From positions 33,588 through 97,587 of the forward strand of contig CAXBDQ010000008.1 in assembly GCA_963974675.1 (NCBI GenBank): a stretch of 64,000 bases of DNA, read 5' to 3'. Position 1 is the stretch's first letter. Every line of letters begins with the position of its first letter. This stretch comes from Porticoccus sp963974675 (GTDB taxonomy: Bacteria; Pseudomonadota; Gammaproteobacteria; Pseudomonadales; Porticoccaceae). The translations under genes were made by a program, and so were the position numbers. Under the pieces are notes generated by a model that saw nothing but the letters and a program-made list of their open reading frames with translations, was not told the origin of the DNA and searched no databases. Positions 38,155-48,068 of this stretch are shown one piece after another.

Positions 38155-38805
38155 TTAGTCGTCAGCCAGACCCAAGAGGGCCAGTAGGCTGGTGAAAACA
38201 TTATAAATCATCACATAAAGCATGACGGTGGCTGAAATATAGTTGCGCTCGCCGCCGTGAATAATGGCACTGGTTTGCCACATGATAAAGCCGGATGAAA
38301 TCAATAAGAAAATACAAGAAAGTACCAGTGATAGCCCTTGTATCTGTAAGAATACATTGGCTATAGACGCTACGAAGGCGACGATAATCCCGGTCATTAG
38401 AAAACCGCCCATAAAGGAGAGTTCTTTCCGGGTGACGAGCACATATCCGGAAGTTGCCATGAAGATTAGAGCTGTTCCACCTAGAGCAGTAAGAATGATA
38501 TCTGAGCCGGAGGTGGCCAAGTAGAAGCTAATAATCGGGCCGAGAGTGAACCCCATCCAGCCTGTAAGAGCAAATACCCAAAACAGTCCAGCGGTACTAT
38601 TTTTATTTTTCTCTACCATCCAAAGACAGCCGATATAGGGTAGTAGCATCCATAATCCCATAAAGGGCGCGTTGACAACCATGGCTACGCCGCACATAAC
38701 GGCACTGAAAACCAGCGTCATGGATAGCAGGGTGTAGGTGTTACGCAGAACCTTAACAGCTGCGGGGTCTAGCGCGGTGGAAACAATCGCTTTATCTAAG
38801 GCCAT
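38155..38805 (-). CDS. yccA: Bax inhibitor-1 family membrane protein YccA
   Basis: A 216-residue inner-membrane protein of the BI-1/YccA family, which in E. coli modulates the FtsH protease. Seven hydrophobic segments are visible. The N-terminus (NTYTLLSMTLVFSAVMCGVAM) and the final NVFTSLLALLGLADD (ending in the Asp-rich tail) are family features. In Pseudomonas yccA sits with tusDCBE, and here it is immediately upstream of tusE alone. Confidence 0.92.
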   Translation of the reverse strand: MALDKAIVSTALDPAAVKVLRNTYTLLSMTLVFSAVMCGVAMVVNAPFMGLWMLLPYIGCLWMVEKNKNSTAGLFWVFALTGWMGFTLGPIISFYLATSGSDIILTALGGTALIFMATSGYVLVTRKELSFMGGFLMTGIIVAFVASIANVFLQIQGLSLVLSCIFLLISSGFIMWQTSAIIHGGERNYISATVMLYVMIYNVFTSLLALLGLADD

Positions 38806-38964
38806 GGCCTGATCTACCTCTTTGATTAATATTTAGCTAAGACACATCTTACAAGTTAAAAGTTTCAAATCAACCAATGTCTGCAATATTATTTTTTGGG
38901 ATTTTAGTGGAGATTAAAGCTTTTCTTCTTCGAATTTAATATCAGTGCTTGCCAGTTACTTACA

Positions 38965-40134
38965 TTAATCCTCTGGTATATTAAAAAATTCAATAATGGC
39001 TTCGCGCTGAGCCAAACCATCTTGATAACCCTGTTCTAGCAATTTTCGACAAAAACCACGTGAAAACAACAGGTAGCTAGCGGCACTCACACCGCCACCG
39101 CGGGTTGTGGCCCCGGTGAGTTTTAGGAAAAAACGGATACTTCTGGGCAGTTCTTGGATGTGTTCGCTGGCCAGTTCGTCAATGGGCTGGGAGGGAAAAA
39201 TAGCTAAAAATTCAATGGGCCTAAGATCGTTAACCCCTTTCTTTTCACGCTCGTTGGCCGTCATTTGTTCTGATAGCCTGTTAATGTTTTGCAGTGTTTC
39301 TAAATCACTTTCAATGCTATCGATAAATGCGCTGTTAAACATATGGCCAATAATTTGTGCGATGGACGGGGAATGTTTAATCAGTGTTTTTGGGTCCTTG
39401 TGGGAGGGGCTGTCACTCACGCCTATTACAAACAACTTGTCGGCACCAAAGTGTAATGCTGGACTGATGGGTTTAAGTTGTCTGACCGCACCATCGCCAA
39501 AGTAATGGTCTCCGATTTGCATGGCAGGAAACATCATGGGAATGGCGGATGAGGCCATGAGGTGGTCAATAGTGAGATTGGTACGAATACCTACCCGACG
39601 AGATCGTTCCCAAGATTGGTGTGCTTCACTACCTTGAAAAAAGGTGACAGACTTGCCTGTGCTGTAGCTGACCGCGGTGATACAGACCGCCTCAAGCTCT
39701 TTGCTGGCGATGGCCTCATCGATATGGCGAAAGCGAACATAATTCTCAAGGAGGTGCCGGAGCGGGGTGTTATCCAGTAGGGCTTTGGGTCTACCTATGG
39801 CATAACCGCTATGAAATAAGGATAAAAAGATATTAAGGCTGTTTTTAAAGACGCCAAAAAAGTCTGTGCGGTAGATTTTTTTTGCATCCAGCTGGCGCCA
39901 TATTGCTTCGAGTTTTTTGATTCTTAGGAGGAAAGGGCCGGCACGCCCTGCAATAGCTAAAGTATTGATGGCTCCAGCAGAGGTGCCACAAATAATAGGG
40001 AACGGGTTGTTGATATCCCTGGGTAAAGTTTCTGCTACAGCTTTGAGTACGCCGACTTGATAAGCTGCCCGTGCGCCACCTCCAGAAAGCACTAGGCCAA
40101 TCTTAGTTCCGTTATGATTGTTTTTTTTGCGCAT
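38965..40134 (-). CDS. Patatin-like phospholipase
   Basis: A 389-residue lipid acyl hydrolase. The oxyanion-hole motif VLSGGGARAAYQVG is at residues 15-28, the nucleophile elbow CGTSAGA follows around residues 49-55, and the catalytic Asp is in the DGAVRQ segment near residue 217. There is no signal peptide, so it is probably cytosolic or membrane-peripheral, like RssA-type proteins. It is divergent from comEC across 189 bp. Substrate is unknown. Confidence 0.9.
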   Translation of the reverse strand: MRKKNNHNGTKIGLVLSGGGARAAYQVGVLKAVAETLPRDINNPFPIICGTSAGAINTLAIAGRAGPFLLRIKKLEAIWRQLDAKKIYRTDFFGVFKNSLNIFLSLFHSGYAIGRPKALLDNTPLRHLLENYVRFRHIDEAIASKELEAVCITAVSYSTGKSVTFFQGSEAHQSWERSRRVGIRTNLTIDHLMASSAIPMMFPAMQIGDHYFGDGAVRQLKPISPALHFGADKLFVIGVSDSPSHKDPKTLIKHSPSIAQIIGHMFNSAFIDSIESDLETLQNINRLSEQMTANEREKKGVNDLRPIEFLAIFPSQPIDELASEHIQELPRSIRFFLKLTGATTRGGGVSAASYLLFSRGFCRKLLEQGYQDGLAQREAIIEFFNIPED

Positions 40135-40344
40135 AGGTGAACCCAGAAGGTGAAGCCAGAATATGGTGTCGAATGTTTTTTACCATTCTGGGTGAGAAAG
40201 TGTGATTGTCCAAGCCCAAAATAAGAGAAAGAGGCAACTTATCATGTAATCTCATTGGATGTCTGGGTAAATATCTAGGGATTAAGGCGACGCCTTATTT
40301 ATACTGGTAAGATATTATTTGGATTGATTAAGTTGGAGACAAGG

Positions 40345-42705
40345 ATGTCTCGAGTGTTTGCCCTCTACAGTTTTCCCTTAGGCATATTTTTTATAGGTTT
40401 GTGGACTTCATTACCAAATACCTTTTGGTTGTTGGGGTTTTTTCTCTGTGCATTTTTTTTGTGCCTCTTGCGCCGAAAGATCATGGCCTGCTTTCTGTTG
40501 GGTATGTGCTATGGCGTAGCCTGGGGGCAGTATGCGTTGTCCCATCAATTGCCCGAGATACTAAACCCTTCAGAGTTTTTGGTGCTGGGTGAGGTTGTTG
40601 GTCTCCCGGCCGTTAAGGACAACAGCGTTCGATTCAACTTTCGGATTATGGGTGATTCTGGCTCGGATATAGCAAATGCTAATGAACTTAAACGAGAGCC
40701 GCTAAAAACAGTTCGACTGAACTGGTATAACCATCCACCAGAGTTGCAGCCCGGTCAAGTTTGGCGACTAAAGGTCAAGTTAAGGCGTCCCCGAGGGATG
40801 GTGAACCCCGGTGGGTTTGACTATCAGGCATGGCTTATTCGTCAGGGTATATCTGCTACGGGTTATGTGCGCAGCGGAAAGAAAAATCGGTTAATAACGC
40901 ATCAACATTCCTTTGATTTGTGGCGATTTCACCTAAGGGAATACATACAGAAATTACCGAGCAGTGATCAGGTTAAAGCGTTGATTATTGCCCTGACTCT
41001 CGGTGATCGGTCGATAATTTCTAGTGAGCTTTGGGATGCATTGGTGCTCTCCGGTGTGGTGCACTTGATGGTGATATCGGGGCTTCACGTGGGGCTGGTG
41101 GCTGGGTTTTCGTATGCTGTAGGTGCTGGGATTGCTCGACTATTCTCTCTTTTAAATTTTTCTGTAACAGCCGGTTATTGGGGTAGTGCCTGCTCGTTGC
41201 TGGCAAGTGTTACCTATGCTGCCTTGGCCGGCTTTAGTTTGCCGACCCAACGTGCACTCATCATGATTTTGGTGGTGATTATTTCTGTTTTGGTGGATAG
41301 AAAGATTAGTCGTGGGTGGGGCTTTGGTTTGGCTCTGACGGGTGTAGCCATTATTGACCCCTTGGCATTTTTAGGTGTTGGGTTTTGGCTCTCATTTGGT
41401 GCAGTGGCATGCTTGCTTTGGTTGGTGCCAGTTAGGGTAAAGGCGCCATTTTGGAAAAGGTATGTTCAGATACAGTGTTTGATATTTATCGCATTATTGG
41501 TGCCGCTGATAGGTTATCAATTACCAATTGCCTGGGTATCGCCCTTGATAAATATGGTGGCTATACCTTGGGCGAGCCTGCTGATTGTCCCACTGTGTTT
41601 GATGGCAACGGCTGTTTTTCCATTCTATCCTGATGGGGCAGCAGAACTTTGGACATTAACTGGCTGGTTCTTGGATTATTTTATCCGCTTTATTCAAGTT
41701 ATTCCTGAGCTTGGACGTCACGCTATATTTGATGGCGCTTTTATCACAGAAATACTACCGCATTATGTTTCTTTGCCGATGTCCTATTCGGTTGTTTTTG
41801 TATTAATGCTTGGCTTTATTTTGATCATTTTACCTCGAGGTATTCCAGGGAAATTTCTCTGCGTGCCATTGATCGGCAGTTTGGTCTTAATGCCACACCA
41901 TCAGCGTTCACCATTAACGGTATCTGTATTAGACGTAGGGCAAGGATTGTCGGTTGTTGTTCGGACAGAAGGCCACACGCTGGTTTATGACACCGGTTCA
42001 GGCCGCGAGGAGGGATTTAATACGGGTAAATCAGTAGTTGCCCCTTATCTGCGGTATCGAGGGGTGCAATCGTTGGATATGTTAGTCGTCAGCCATAGTG
42101 ACAATGACCATGCAGGAGGAGCTGCAAGTTTGATGGCGTTATTTCACCCATTACAGATTTTTTTGGGCGAACAGATTGAATGGGGTATGAAGGCGGGTGT
42201 AGAAAATGAAAAAGTATCAACTTCGTTTTGCAGCGCAGATAAAAGTTGGGTTTGGGATGAGGTTAGTTTTCAGTTTTTGTCTCCGGATCAGAGTCTAGAA
42301 AAGTCTGGTATTAGTAACAACAACCGATCCTGTGTTCTGCAAATTCAATATAAAAACCAAACAATCATCTTGCCGGGAGATATTGAAGCCGAAGTAGAAC
42401 GTCAATTACAGAAGGATAAGAAAATAGCACAGCCGATTACCCTTCTGGTTGCGCCCCATCATGGGAGCAAAACGTCTTCAACTCCTAGTTTTGTACGTAC
42501 CTTGAAGCCGGAACATGTGGTTTTTTCCGCTGGATATAAACATCATTTTGGTCATCCGGCCGCTGCAGTAGTGGCAAGGTATCAAGGAGAAGAGAGCGCG
42601 TTATGGAATACTTCCGAACATGGGGCGATAGAGTTCACTTGGGATAAGCAGGGTTATCTCCACGTTATGAGTACTCGAAGAGCGAAAAAACGTTACTGGT
42701 ATTGA
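40345..42705 (+). CDS. comEC: DNA uptake channel ComEC/Rec2
   Basis: Inner-membrane protein through which single-stranded DNA enters during natural transformation. At 786 residues it has the N-terminal DUF4131 region, the multi-helix Competence domain (LVLSGVVHLMVISGLHVGL with the conserved SGLH), and a C-terminal metallo-beta-lactamase domain with VSHSDNDHAGGA and LVAPHHGSKTSS. ATG at 40345 is chosen because GGAG precedes it by 6 nt; the frame extends to a TTG at 40324. It heads the block to murB, but no other competence gene is in the window. Confidence 0.93.
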   Translation: MSRVFALYSFPLGIFFIGLWTSLPNTFWLLGFFLCAFFLCLLRRKIMACFLLGMCYGVAWGQYALSHQLPEILNPSEFLVLGEVVGLPAVKDNSVRFNFRIMGDSGSDIANANELKREPLKTVRLNWYNHPPELQPGQVWRLKVKLRRPRGMVNPGGFDYQAWLIRQGISATGYVRSGKKNRLITHQHSFDLWRFHLREYIQKLPSSDQVKALIIALTLGDRSIISSELWDALVLSGVVHLMVISGLHVGLVAGFSYAVGAGIARLFSLLNFSVTAGYWGSACSLLASVTYAALAGFSLPTQRALIMILVVIISVLVDRKISRGWGFGLALTGVAIIDPLAFLGVGFWLSFGAVACLLWLVPVRVKAPFWKRYVQIQCLIFIALLVPLIGYQLPIAWVSPLINMVAIPWASLLIVPLCLMATAVFPFYPDGAAELWTLTGWFLDYFIRFIQVIPELGRHAIFDGAFITEILPHYVSLPMSYSVVFVLMLGFILIILPRGIPGKFLCVPLIGSLVLMPHHQRSPLTVSVLDVGQGLSVVVRTEGHTLVYDTGSGREEGFNTGKSVVAPYLRYRGVQSLDMLVVSHSDNDHAGGAASLMALFHPLQIFLGEQIEWGMKAGVENEKVSTSFCSADKSWVWDEVSFQFLSPDQSLEKSGISNNNRSCVLQIQYKNQTIILPGDIEAEVERQLQKDKKIAQPITLLVAPHHGSKTSSTPSFVRTLKPEHVVFSAGYKHHFGHPAAAVVARYQGEESALWNTSEHGAIEFTWDKQGYLHVMSTRRAKKRYWY

Positions 42706-42831
42706 TTTTGGTAATAATTTGAACAAGCTCCCGTATTCACTCATGTAATACTCAAATATACGGGTTAAAGGTATTTGAGCCACAATGATTGTGGTACAGT
42801 TTTCGCCGTTTCTGGCACTTTGGGGATAGCC

Positions 42832-43467
42832 GTGTACGAATTGGTCGTTGCTGGTGGTTGGCTAATGCTACCTATTATTCTTTCATCTATTGTCATGATA
42901 GCCATTACTTTTGAGCGTTATTGGAGCTTAAGGCCATCTAAGGTTGTGCCTCCTACGTTATTAGGGCAGGTTTGGCATTGGCTAAAACAAAATCAATTGA
43001 CCAAGGAAAACCTCCACGAATTAAGAGGTTCTTCAGCACTGGGGTCGATTCTTGCTGCGGGTATCAGTAATTCGGGCCATGGCCGTGAGGTCATGAAAGA
43101 TAGCATTGAAGAAGCTGCCGCACAGGTTATCCATGATCTGGAAAAGCATCTTGCTCCCTTGGGGACTATTGCCGCAGTTGCGCCGTTACTTGGTTTGCTG
43201 GGTACCGTCATTGGCATGATTAAAGTGTTCACCGCTATTATGATTGAGGGTACTGGTAATGCAGGAATATTGGCCGGGGGTATCTCGGAAGCGTTGATTA
43301 CTACTGCAGCAGGGCTTACGGTCGCCATTCCAGCTTTAATTTGCCATAAGTATTTCGAACGCCGGGTGGATTCTCTGGTCGTCGACATGGAAGGGCAGGC
43401 TACAAAACTGATAGATGCGTTACATGGTGACCGTGTGTTGAGGCCTGATGAGGCAAAAACTGCGTGA
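42832..43467 (+). CDS. exbB: MotA/TolQ/ExbB proton channel family protein
   Basis: Energises an outer-membrane or envelope process using the proton gradient, together with the ExbD-like protein. The 211-residue protein has three membrane helices and the conserved APLLGLLGTVIGMI segment. I place the start at GTG 42832 (VYELVVAGGWLMLPI), preceded by GGGGAT; the open frame continues upstream to a TTG at 42775, but the extra 19 residues do not resemble the family. The stop overlaps the GTG start of exbD by 4 bp. Confidence 0.88.
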   Translation: MYELVVAGGWLMLPIILSSIVMIAITFERYWSLRPSKVVPPTLLGQVWHWLKQNQLTKENLHELRGSSALGSILAAGISNSGHGREVMKDSIEEAAAQVIHDLEKHLAPLGTIAAVAPLLGLLGTVIGMIKVFTAIMIEGTGNAGILAGGISEALITTAAGLTVAIPALICHKYFERRVDSLVVDMEGQATKLIDALHGDRVLRPDEAKTA

Positions 43468-43886
43468 GGTTTCGACGCCAAAAAAAAACCGATGGCAGTA
43501 TAAATTTAACGCCACTTATTGATGTCGTTTTTCTACTACTGATCTTTTTTATGGTTTCGACTACCTTTACTAAGGAGTCTCACTTGGTGCTGGACTTGCC
43601 TGAGGCCGATGGGTACGTCGAAGAAACAGTTTCTGAGGGGATAGAAATCCTTATCGGAAAAAACGGCGATTATACGATCAATGGCAGGCAACTTATTAAT
43701 CGCCAGCTCAATACTTTAATGAAGGCATTGGAAGATGTTTCCTTGGGTAATAAAGAAATGCCACTTACTATAACGGCCGATGCTAATGCTTCGCATCAAT
43801 CGGTAGTTACAGCTATGGATGCAGCAGGTAAAATAGGCTTTGTTCACCTTAAAATAACCACAAAACAGCCTGATCAAGAATCCTGA
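43464..43886 (+). CDS. exbD: ExbD/TolR family protein
   Basis: A 140-residue partner of the ExbB-like channel: one membrane helix near the N-terminus (about 20-37, LTPLIDVVFLLLIFFMV) with the conserved proton-path Asp at position 24-25, then a periplasmic domain. GTG at 43464 lies in the GTGA overlap with exbB, so translation is coupled. It precedes msbA by 9 bp. In this position the pair is conserved in pseudomonads (PA2983-PA2982), role unproven. Confidence 0.92.
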   Translation: MRFRRQKKTDGSINLTPLIDVVFLLLIFFMVSTTFTKESHLVLDLPEADGYVEETVSEGIEILIGKNGDYTINGRQLINRQLNTLMKALEDVSLGNKEMPLTITADANASHQSVVTAMDAAGKIGFVHLKITTKQPDQES

Positions 43887-43895
43887 GGAGAAATA

Positions 43896-45770
43896 GTGGC
43901 GCAGCCAGCACCCGATACCGAACATCCTGAAATGTCCGGTCTACAGGTTTATCTGAGATTAATTTCTTATATCAAGCGTTATGTCGGTATTTTCCTATTA
44001 AGTATTTTGGGGTTAGTACTCTTTTCATCCATGGAAATTGCTTTTGTTGATTTGTTTGGTTACACCATCAATGCCATCACTACACTGTCTGGTGATACTG
44101 GGGCAGCATCGGCACAGCTAATCAATGTTGATTCGGGGTTTACAGCGAGCTTGGCAAAGGTGCTGGGTGGAGAGAATGCTGTTTTGGAGAGCCGCTGGAT
44201 TATTCCAGTGCTTATGTTTTTTATCGCGGTAGTCCGGGGCCTAGCTTTTTTTGTTGGTGGATATTGCATGACCTACGTAGCCCAGATACTTGTGCACAAT
44301 CTTCGTACAGATATTTTCAATAAGTACACCATGCTGCCCAGTTGCTATTTTGATACCAGCATGTCGGGTCACTTGGTTTCTCGGTTAACCTTCCATGTGG
44401 CTCAGGTCACCAATGCTGCGACGAACTCTCTAAAAATTATTATTCGTGAAGGGGCTTTGGTTATAGGACTTATTGGGTACCTGTTTTATATCAATTGGAA
44501 ATTAGCGGCTATTTTTGTGATTGTTTTGCCCGTTATTGGCGTTGTCGTCGTTACGGTAAGTAAACGATTCAGATTATTGGGCCGACGTATTCAATCATCT
44601 ATTGGTGATGTCACCCATGTCGCTCAGGAAGTCGTGAGTGGTTATCGGGAAATGCATCTATACGGCGGTATGGAATATGAACGTAAACGTATGCAGGATG
44701 CCAGTAAATATACCCGTCGCCAGCACATGAAGATGGCTATTGCAGAGGGTATTAGTTCACCCGTTATTCAAATGTTAGTCGCTTTGTCTTTGTCGTTTTT
44801 AATGTGGCTAGCCCTAGATCCAGAAGTGTTGGCTCATATGAGCAGCGGTGAGTTCGTAAAGTTTTTGGCCTCGGCCGCTTTGCTCGCTAAGCCTATCCGT
44901 CAATTATCTGGAGTGAATAGTAAAATCCAACAAGGGGTCGCAGCGGCGGGGACACTTTTTGCCACACTGGATGAAGTTGAGGAGCCCGATGCAGGCACAG
45001 TAGAGCGTAATTCGGTAGAGGGAATGTTTGAGTTTAAGGACGTCAGTTTTGCCTATTCAGCTGATGCGGGCAATGTGCTTAATGGTATCAACTTGACCGT
45101 GGCCGCGGGCGAGACTATTGCCCTGGTGGGCCAGTCTGGTAGCGGTAAGACCACATTGGTTAGTTTGATTCCCCGTTTTTATAGTTATGGTGAAGGGAAA
45201 ATTTTTCTTGATGGTATAGACGTTAATGATTACAAACTGAACAACTTGCGTAGTCATATTGCTCTGGTTTCCCAAAAGGTCACATTGTTTAACGACACCA
45301 TCTACAACAATATTGCTTATGGTGCCTTGGCAGAATGTTCGTCAGAGCAAGTCCGTGCTGCGGCTAAAGCGGCTCATGCCTTAGAATTTATTGAACGATT
45401 ACCCAAGGGTTTTGATACATCAATAGGTGATGAAGGGGTGATGTTGTCTGGAGGCCAACGCCAGCGTTTGGCGATTGCCAGAGCATTATTAAAAAATGCA
45501 CCTATATTAATTCTTGATGAAGCAACATCGGCTTTAGATACTGAGTCTGAACGTCATATTCAGGAGGCGCTGGAGGGCGTTATGAAGGGCCGTACCACCT
45601 TCGTTATAGCCCACCGGTTGAGTACCATTGAAAATGCTGATCGTATCTTGGTGATGGATCAAGGGGAAATCGTTGAGGAAGGCAGCCATCAGGCATTATT
45701 GGCAATGAATGGTCGTTATTCTCAGTTGCACAGCAAGCAATTTGCTAATGAAACTGGACCATCATCGTGA
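43896..45770 (+). CDS. msbA: Lipid A export ABC transporter MsbA
   Basis: Flips core-lipid A across the inner membrane. The 624-residue half-transporter has a six-helix membrane domain (about residues 20-345) and an ATPase domain with Walker A GQSGSGKTTL, the signature LSGGQRQRLAIARALL and Walker B ILILDEATSALD. It starts with GTG after AGGAGA. lpxK follows directly, as expected for the msbA-lpxK pair. It is longer than E. coli MsbA (582) mainly because of an insertion in the first periplasmic loop (about 60-95). Confidence 0.93.
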   Translation: MAQPAPDTEHPEMSGLQVYLRLISYIKRYVGIFLLSILGLVLFSSMEIAFVDLFGYTINAITTLSGDTGAASAQLINVDSGFTASLAKVLGGENAVLESRWIIPVLMFFIAVVRGLAFFVGGYCMTYVAQILVHNLRTDIFNKYTMLPSCYFDTSMSGHLVSRLTFHVAQVTNAATNSLKIIIREGALVIGLIGYLFYINWKLAAIFVIVLPVIGVVVVTVSKRFRLLGRRIQSSIGDVTHVAQEVVSGYREMHLYGGMEYERKRMQDASKYTRRQHMKMAIAEGISSPVIQMLVALSLSFLMWLALDPEVLAHMSSGEFVKFLASAALLAKPIRQLSGVNSKIQQGVAAAGTLFATLDEVEEPDAGTVERNSVEGMFEFKDVSFAYSADAGNVLNGINLTVAAGETIALVGQSGSGKTTLVSLIPRFYSYGEGKIFLDGIDVNDYKLNNLRSHIALVSQKVTLFNDTIYNNIAYGALAECSSEQVRAAAKAAHALEFIERLPKGFDTSIGDEGVMLSGGQRQRLAIARALLKNAPILILDEATSALDTESERHIQEALEGVMKGRTTFVIAHRLSTIENADRILVMDQGEIVEEGSHQALLAMNGRYSQLHSKQFANETGPSS

Positions 45771-45786
45771 TCCTTAACTGAATCAA

Positions 45787-46815
45787 ATGAGTTTTTCTCG
45801 CTCCCTCGAAAAGGCATGGAATCGTCGTTTTAGCTGGACACTGTTGCTCCTGCCGTTGTCGTGGTTGTTTCGTTTTGTGGCCGGGCTACGTCGTTGTTAT
45901 ATTACCAAACTTGTTCCAAACCCCCGTTTAAACGTGCCGGTGGTGGTGGTGGGGAATATCAGTGTTGGTGGTACAGGTAAGACACCTTTGTTAATCGCCT
46001 TGGTGCACTGGTTTCAGCAGCAAGGATATCGTCCTGGTGTTATTAGCCGGGGTTATGGCGGCCAATCTTCTCAATACCCTATACTTGTTAACGCAGAATC
46101 ATCGGCTTTTGAGGTGGGTGATGAGCCGTTATTATTAGCCAGTGTTTGTCCTGTGGTTGTTGATCCTGATCGTTATCGGGCAGCCACTTCACTGCTTGAG
46201 CAGACAGATTGTGATCTGATATTGAGTGATGATGGATTGCAACATTATCGATTGTCTCGTGATATAGAAATCGTTGTCGTCGATGGCGAACGCGGATTTG
46301 GCAATGGGCAATGTCTTCCAGCTGGACCATTGCGCGAGCCTGTGAGCCGCTTAAAACACGTAGATTTTGTCTTAACCAATGGAAAATCATTCGGTCATTC
46401 AATTGAACATGCTTTCTTGGAAGGAAATTATGGTTTCAGTATTGAACCGATCAGGTTGCGACACTTAATGACGGGTAAATCGTGTTTACCCGAACAATAT
46501 GATTTTGGACATAAGGTTCATGCGGTAGCGGGTATTGGCAACCCTCAACGATTTGTGACAACCCTTGAGCATCTAGGGTTAGATGTTCAACTACATACTT
46601 GGCCAGACCACCATAAATTTAATGGCATAGAATTTAAGTTTGATGATGACCTACCTGTGATTATCACCGCAAAAGATGCCGTAAAATGTCATGATGTAGC
46701 CCATGACCTGCTTTGGATGCATAAAGTTTGGATTCTTGATGTGGTTGCAAAGCCAGATACAAAATTTCTCGAGAAACTGGCTGAGGCTGTCCGTCACTTG
46801 AAAGAGAGTATTTGA
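45787..46815 (+). CDS. lpxK: Tetraacyldisaccharide 4'-kinase LpxK
   Basis: Adds the 4'-phosphate to the lipid A precursor at the inner membrane. The 342-residue protein has the Walker A loop GNISVGGTGKTPLL (about residues 57-70), the RGYGG segment, and the DDGLQHYRL motif used in catalysis. An N-terminal amphipathic or membrane helix is present (about 20-38). It sits 16 bp after msbA and 6 bp before kdsB. Confidence 0.95.
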   Translation: MSFSRSLEKAWNRRFSWTLLLLPLSWLFRFVAGLRRCYITKLVPNPRLNVPVVVVGNISVGGTGKTPLLIALVHWFQQQGYRPGVISRGYGGQSSQYPILVNAESSAFEVGDEPLLLASVCPVVVDPDRYRAATSLLEQTDCDLILSDDGLQHYRLSRDIEIVVVDGERGFGNGQCLPAGPLREPVSRLKHVDFVLTNGKSFGHSIEHAFLEGNYGFSIEPIRLRHLMTGKSCLPEQYDFGHKVHAVAGIGNPQRFVTTLEHLGLDVQLHTWPDHHKFNGIEFKFDDDLPVIITAKDAVKCHDVAHDLLWMHKVWILDVVAKPDTKFLEKLAEAVRHLKESI

Positions 46816-46821
46816 ACTACC

Positions 46822-47586
46822 ATGGATTTTACTGTTGTTATTCCCGCTCGTTACTCCTCTACGCGTTTACCCGGAAAACCCCTGAAGGATATAGCGGGCC
46901 TATCTATGATTCATCGAGTCTATCAACAGGCTCAAAAAAGCAAGGCAGCTCAGGTTGTTGTGGCGACTGATGACCAGCGAGTTGTCGACCAAGTGGTCAG
47001 TTTTGGCGGTGAAGTATGCCTGACATCAGAAGACCATCAATCCGGTACCGATAGATTGCAAGAAGTGGCGAAACAGTTTGGTTTTTCTGATGATCATATT
47101 ATTGTCAACGTGCAGGGGGATGAGCCTCTGATTCCACCAGCAGTGATCAATCAGGTGGCAGACAATCTTGCAGCTAACCTAGATGCTGGTGTCGCGACGT
47201 TGTGTGAACCCATAGAGAATGATTCCGATTTTGCTAACCCGAATGTTGTAAAGGTAGTCACTGACAGCCAAGGTATGGCGTTATATTTCAGCCGAGCGCC
47301 CATTCCTTGGCCTAGAGATTATGCCGATAGTCGGGTTGACGGTATGTCCTCGATTCTCAACCCCATGAGACATATTGGAATTTATGCATACCGCGTAGCC
47401 ATGTTGAATCATTTTATCCATTGGCCAATGGCACCTATTGAGGTGCTGGAACGTTTGGAGCAATTACGTTTTATGTGGAACGGCGAACGCATACATGTGG
47501 ATCAGGCAAATGCGCTTGTTCCGGGCGGAGTGGATACTGAAGAGGACCTGCAGCGAGTGATCAATCTATTGAGCGAGGTTTCATAG
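46822..47586 (+). CDS. kdsB: CMP-KDO synthetase (3-deoxy-manno-octulosonate cytidylyltransferase)
   Basis: Activates KDO with CTP for addition to lipid A. The 254-residue length is typical. Family motifs include the N-terminal IPARYSSTRLPGKPL nucleotide-binding loop (about 7-21), VVATDDQRV, the NVQGDEPLIPP segment and YFSRAPIPWPRD. It belongs to the lipopolysaccharide block and is 6 bp after lpxK. Confidence 0.97.
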   Translation: MDFTVVIPARYSSTRLPGKPLKDIAGLSMIHRVYQQAQKSKAAQVVVATDDQRVVDQVVSFGGEVCLTSEDHQSGTDRLQEVAKQFGFSDDHIIVNVQGDEPLIPPAVINQVADNLAANLDAGVATLCEPIENDSDFANPNVVKVVTDSQGMALYFSRAPIPWPRDYADSRVDGMSSILNPMRHIGIYAYRVAMLNHFIHWPMAPIEVLERLEQLRFMWNGERIHVDQANALVPGGVDTEEDLQRVINLLSEVS

Positions 47587-47588
47587 CT

Positions 47589-48068
47589 GTGTCAGGACCG
47601 ATTAAAGTTTTATTTGTATGCCTTGGCAATATCTGTCGTTCACCGACGGCCCATGGGGTTTTTGAGAAGATGGTGGCAGATGCAGGTTTACAGGATTCGA
47701 TTATTGTCGACTCTGCCGGTACGGGTGACTGGCATATAGGTCGCTCACCAGATCCTAGGGCAAGCGAGGCAGCGCTCACACGTGATCACGACCTCAGTCA
47801 TTTGCGAGCTCGTCAGGTGAGACCTGAGGATTTTCTCGAATTCGATTACCTTTTAGCCATGGATAATCAAAACTTGTGCGATCTCAAGGCAATGGCATTG
47901 CCTGAGTTTGATGGCCACCTTGGGTTGTTTATGGATTACAGTGGCATCGATGTGAGTGAGGTCCCCGACCCTTATTCAGGAGGAAAAGAAAACTTCGAGC
48001 GAGTACTGGATCTTGTTGAAGATGCATCTGGTGGTTTGCTCTCTCATCTTCGTGATCAATTAGACTAA
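47589..48068 (+). CDS. Low-molecular-weight protein-tyrosine phosphatase
   Basis: A 159-residue LMW-PTP. The phosphate-binding loop VCLGNICRSPTAHG (active Cys at residue 11, Arg at 17) is intact, and the general-acid Asp lies in DPYSGG near the C-terminus. The GTG start follows kdsB by 2 bp, and the stop overlaps the murB ATG. The same order, kdsB-ptpA-murB, occurs in pseudomonads. The substrate is unknown. Confidence 0.92.
   Translation: MSGPIKVLFVCLGNICRSPTAHGVFEKMVADAGLQDSIIVDSAGTGDWHIGRSPDPRASEAALTRDHDLSHLRARQVRPEDFLEFDYLLAMDNQNLCDLKAMALPEFDGHLGLFMDYSGIDVSEVPDPYSGGKENFERVLDLVEDASGGLLSHLRDQLD

Noticed and set aside
42730..42764. CCCGTAT/ATACGGG inverted repeat between comEC and exbB
   Set aside because: Arms are only 7 bp with a 21-nt loop and no T-run; it could be chance.
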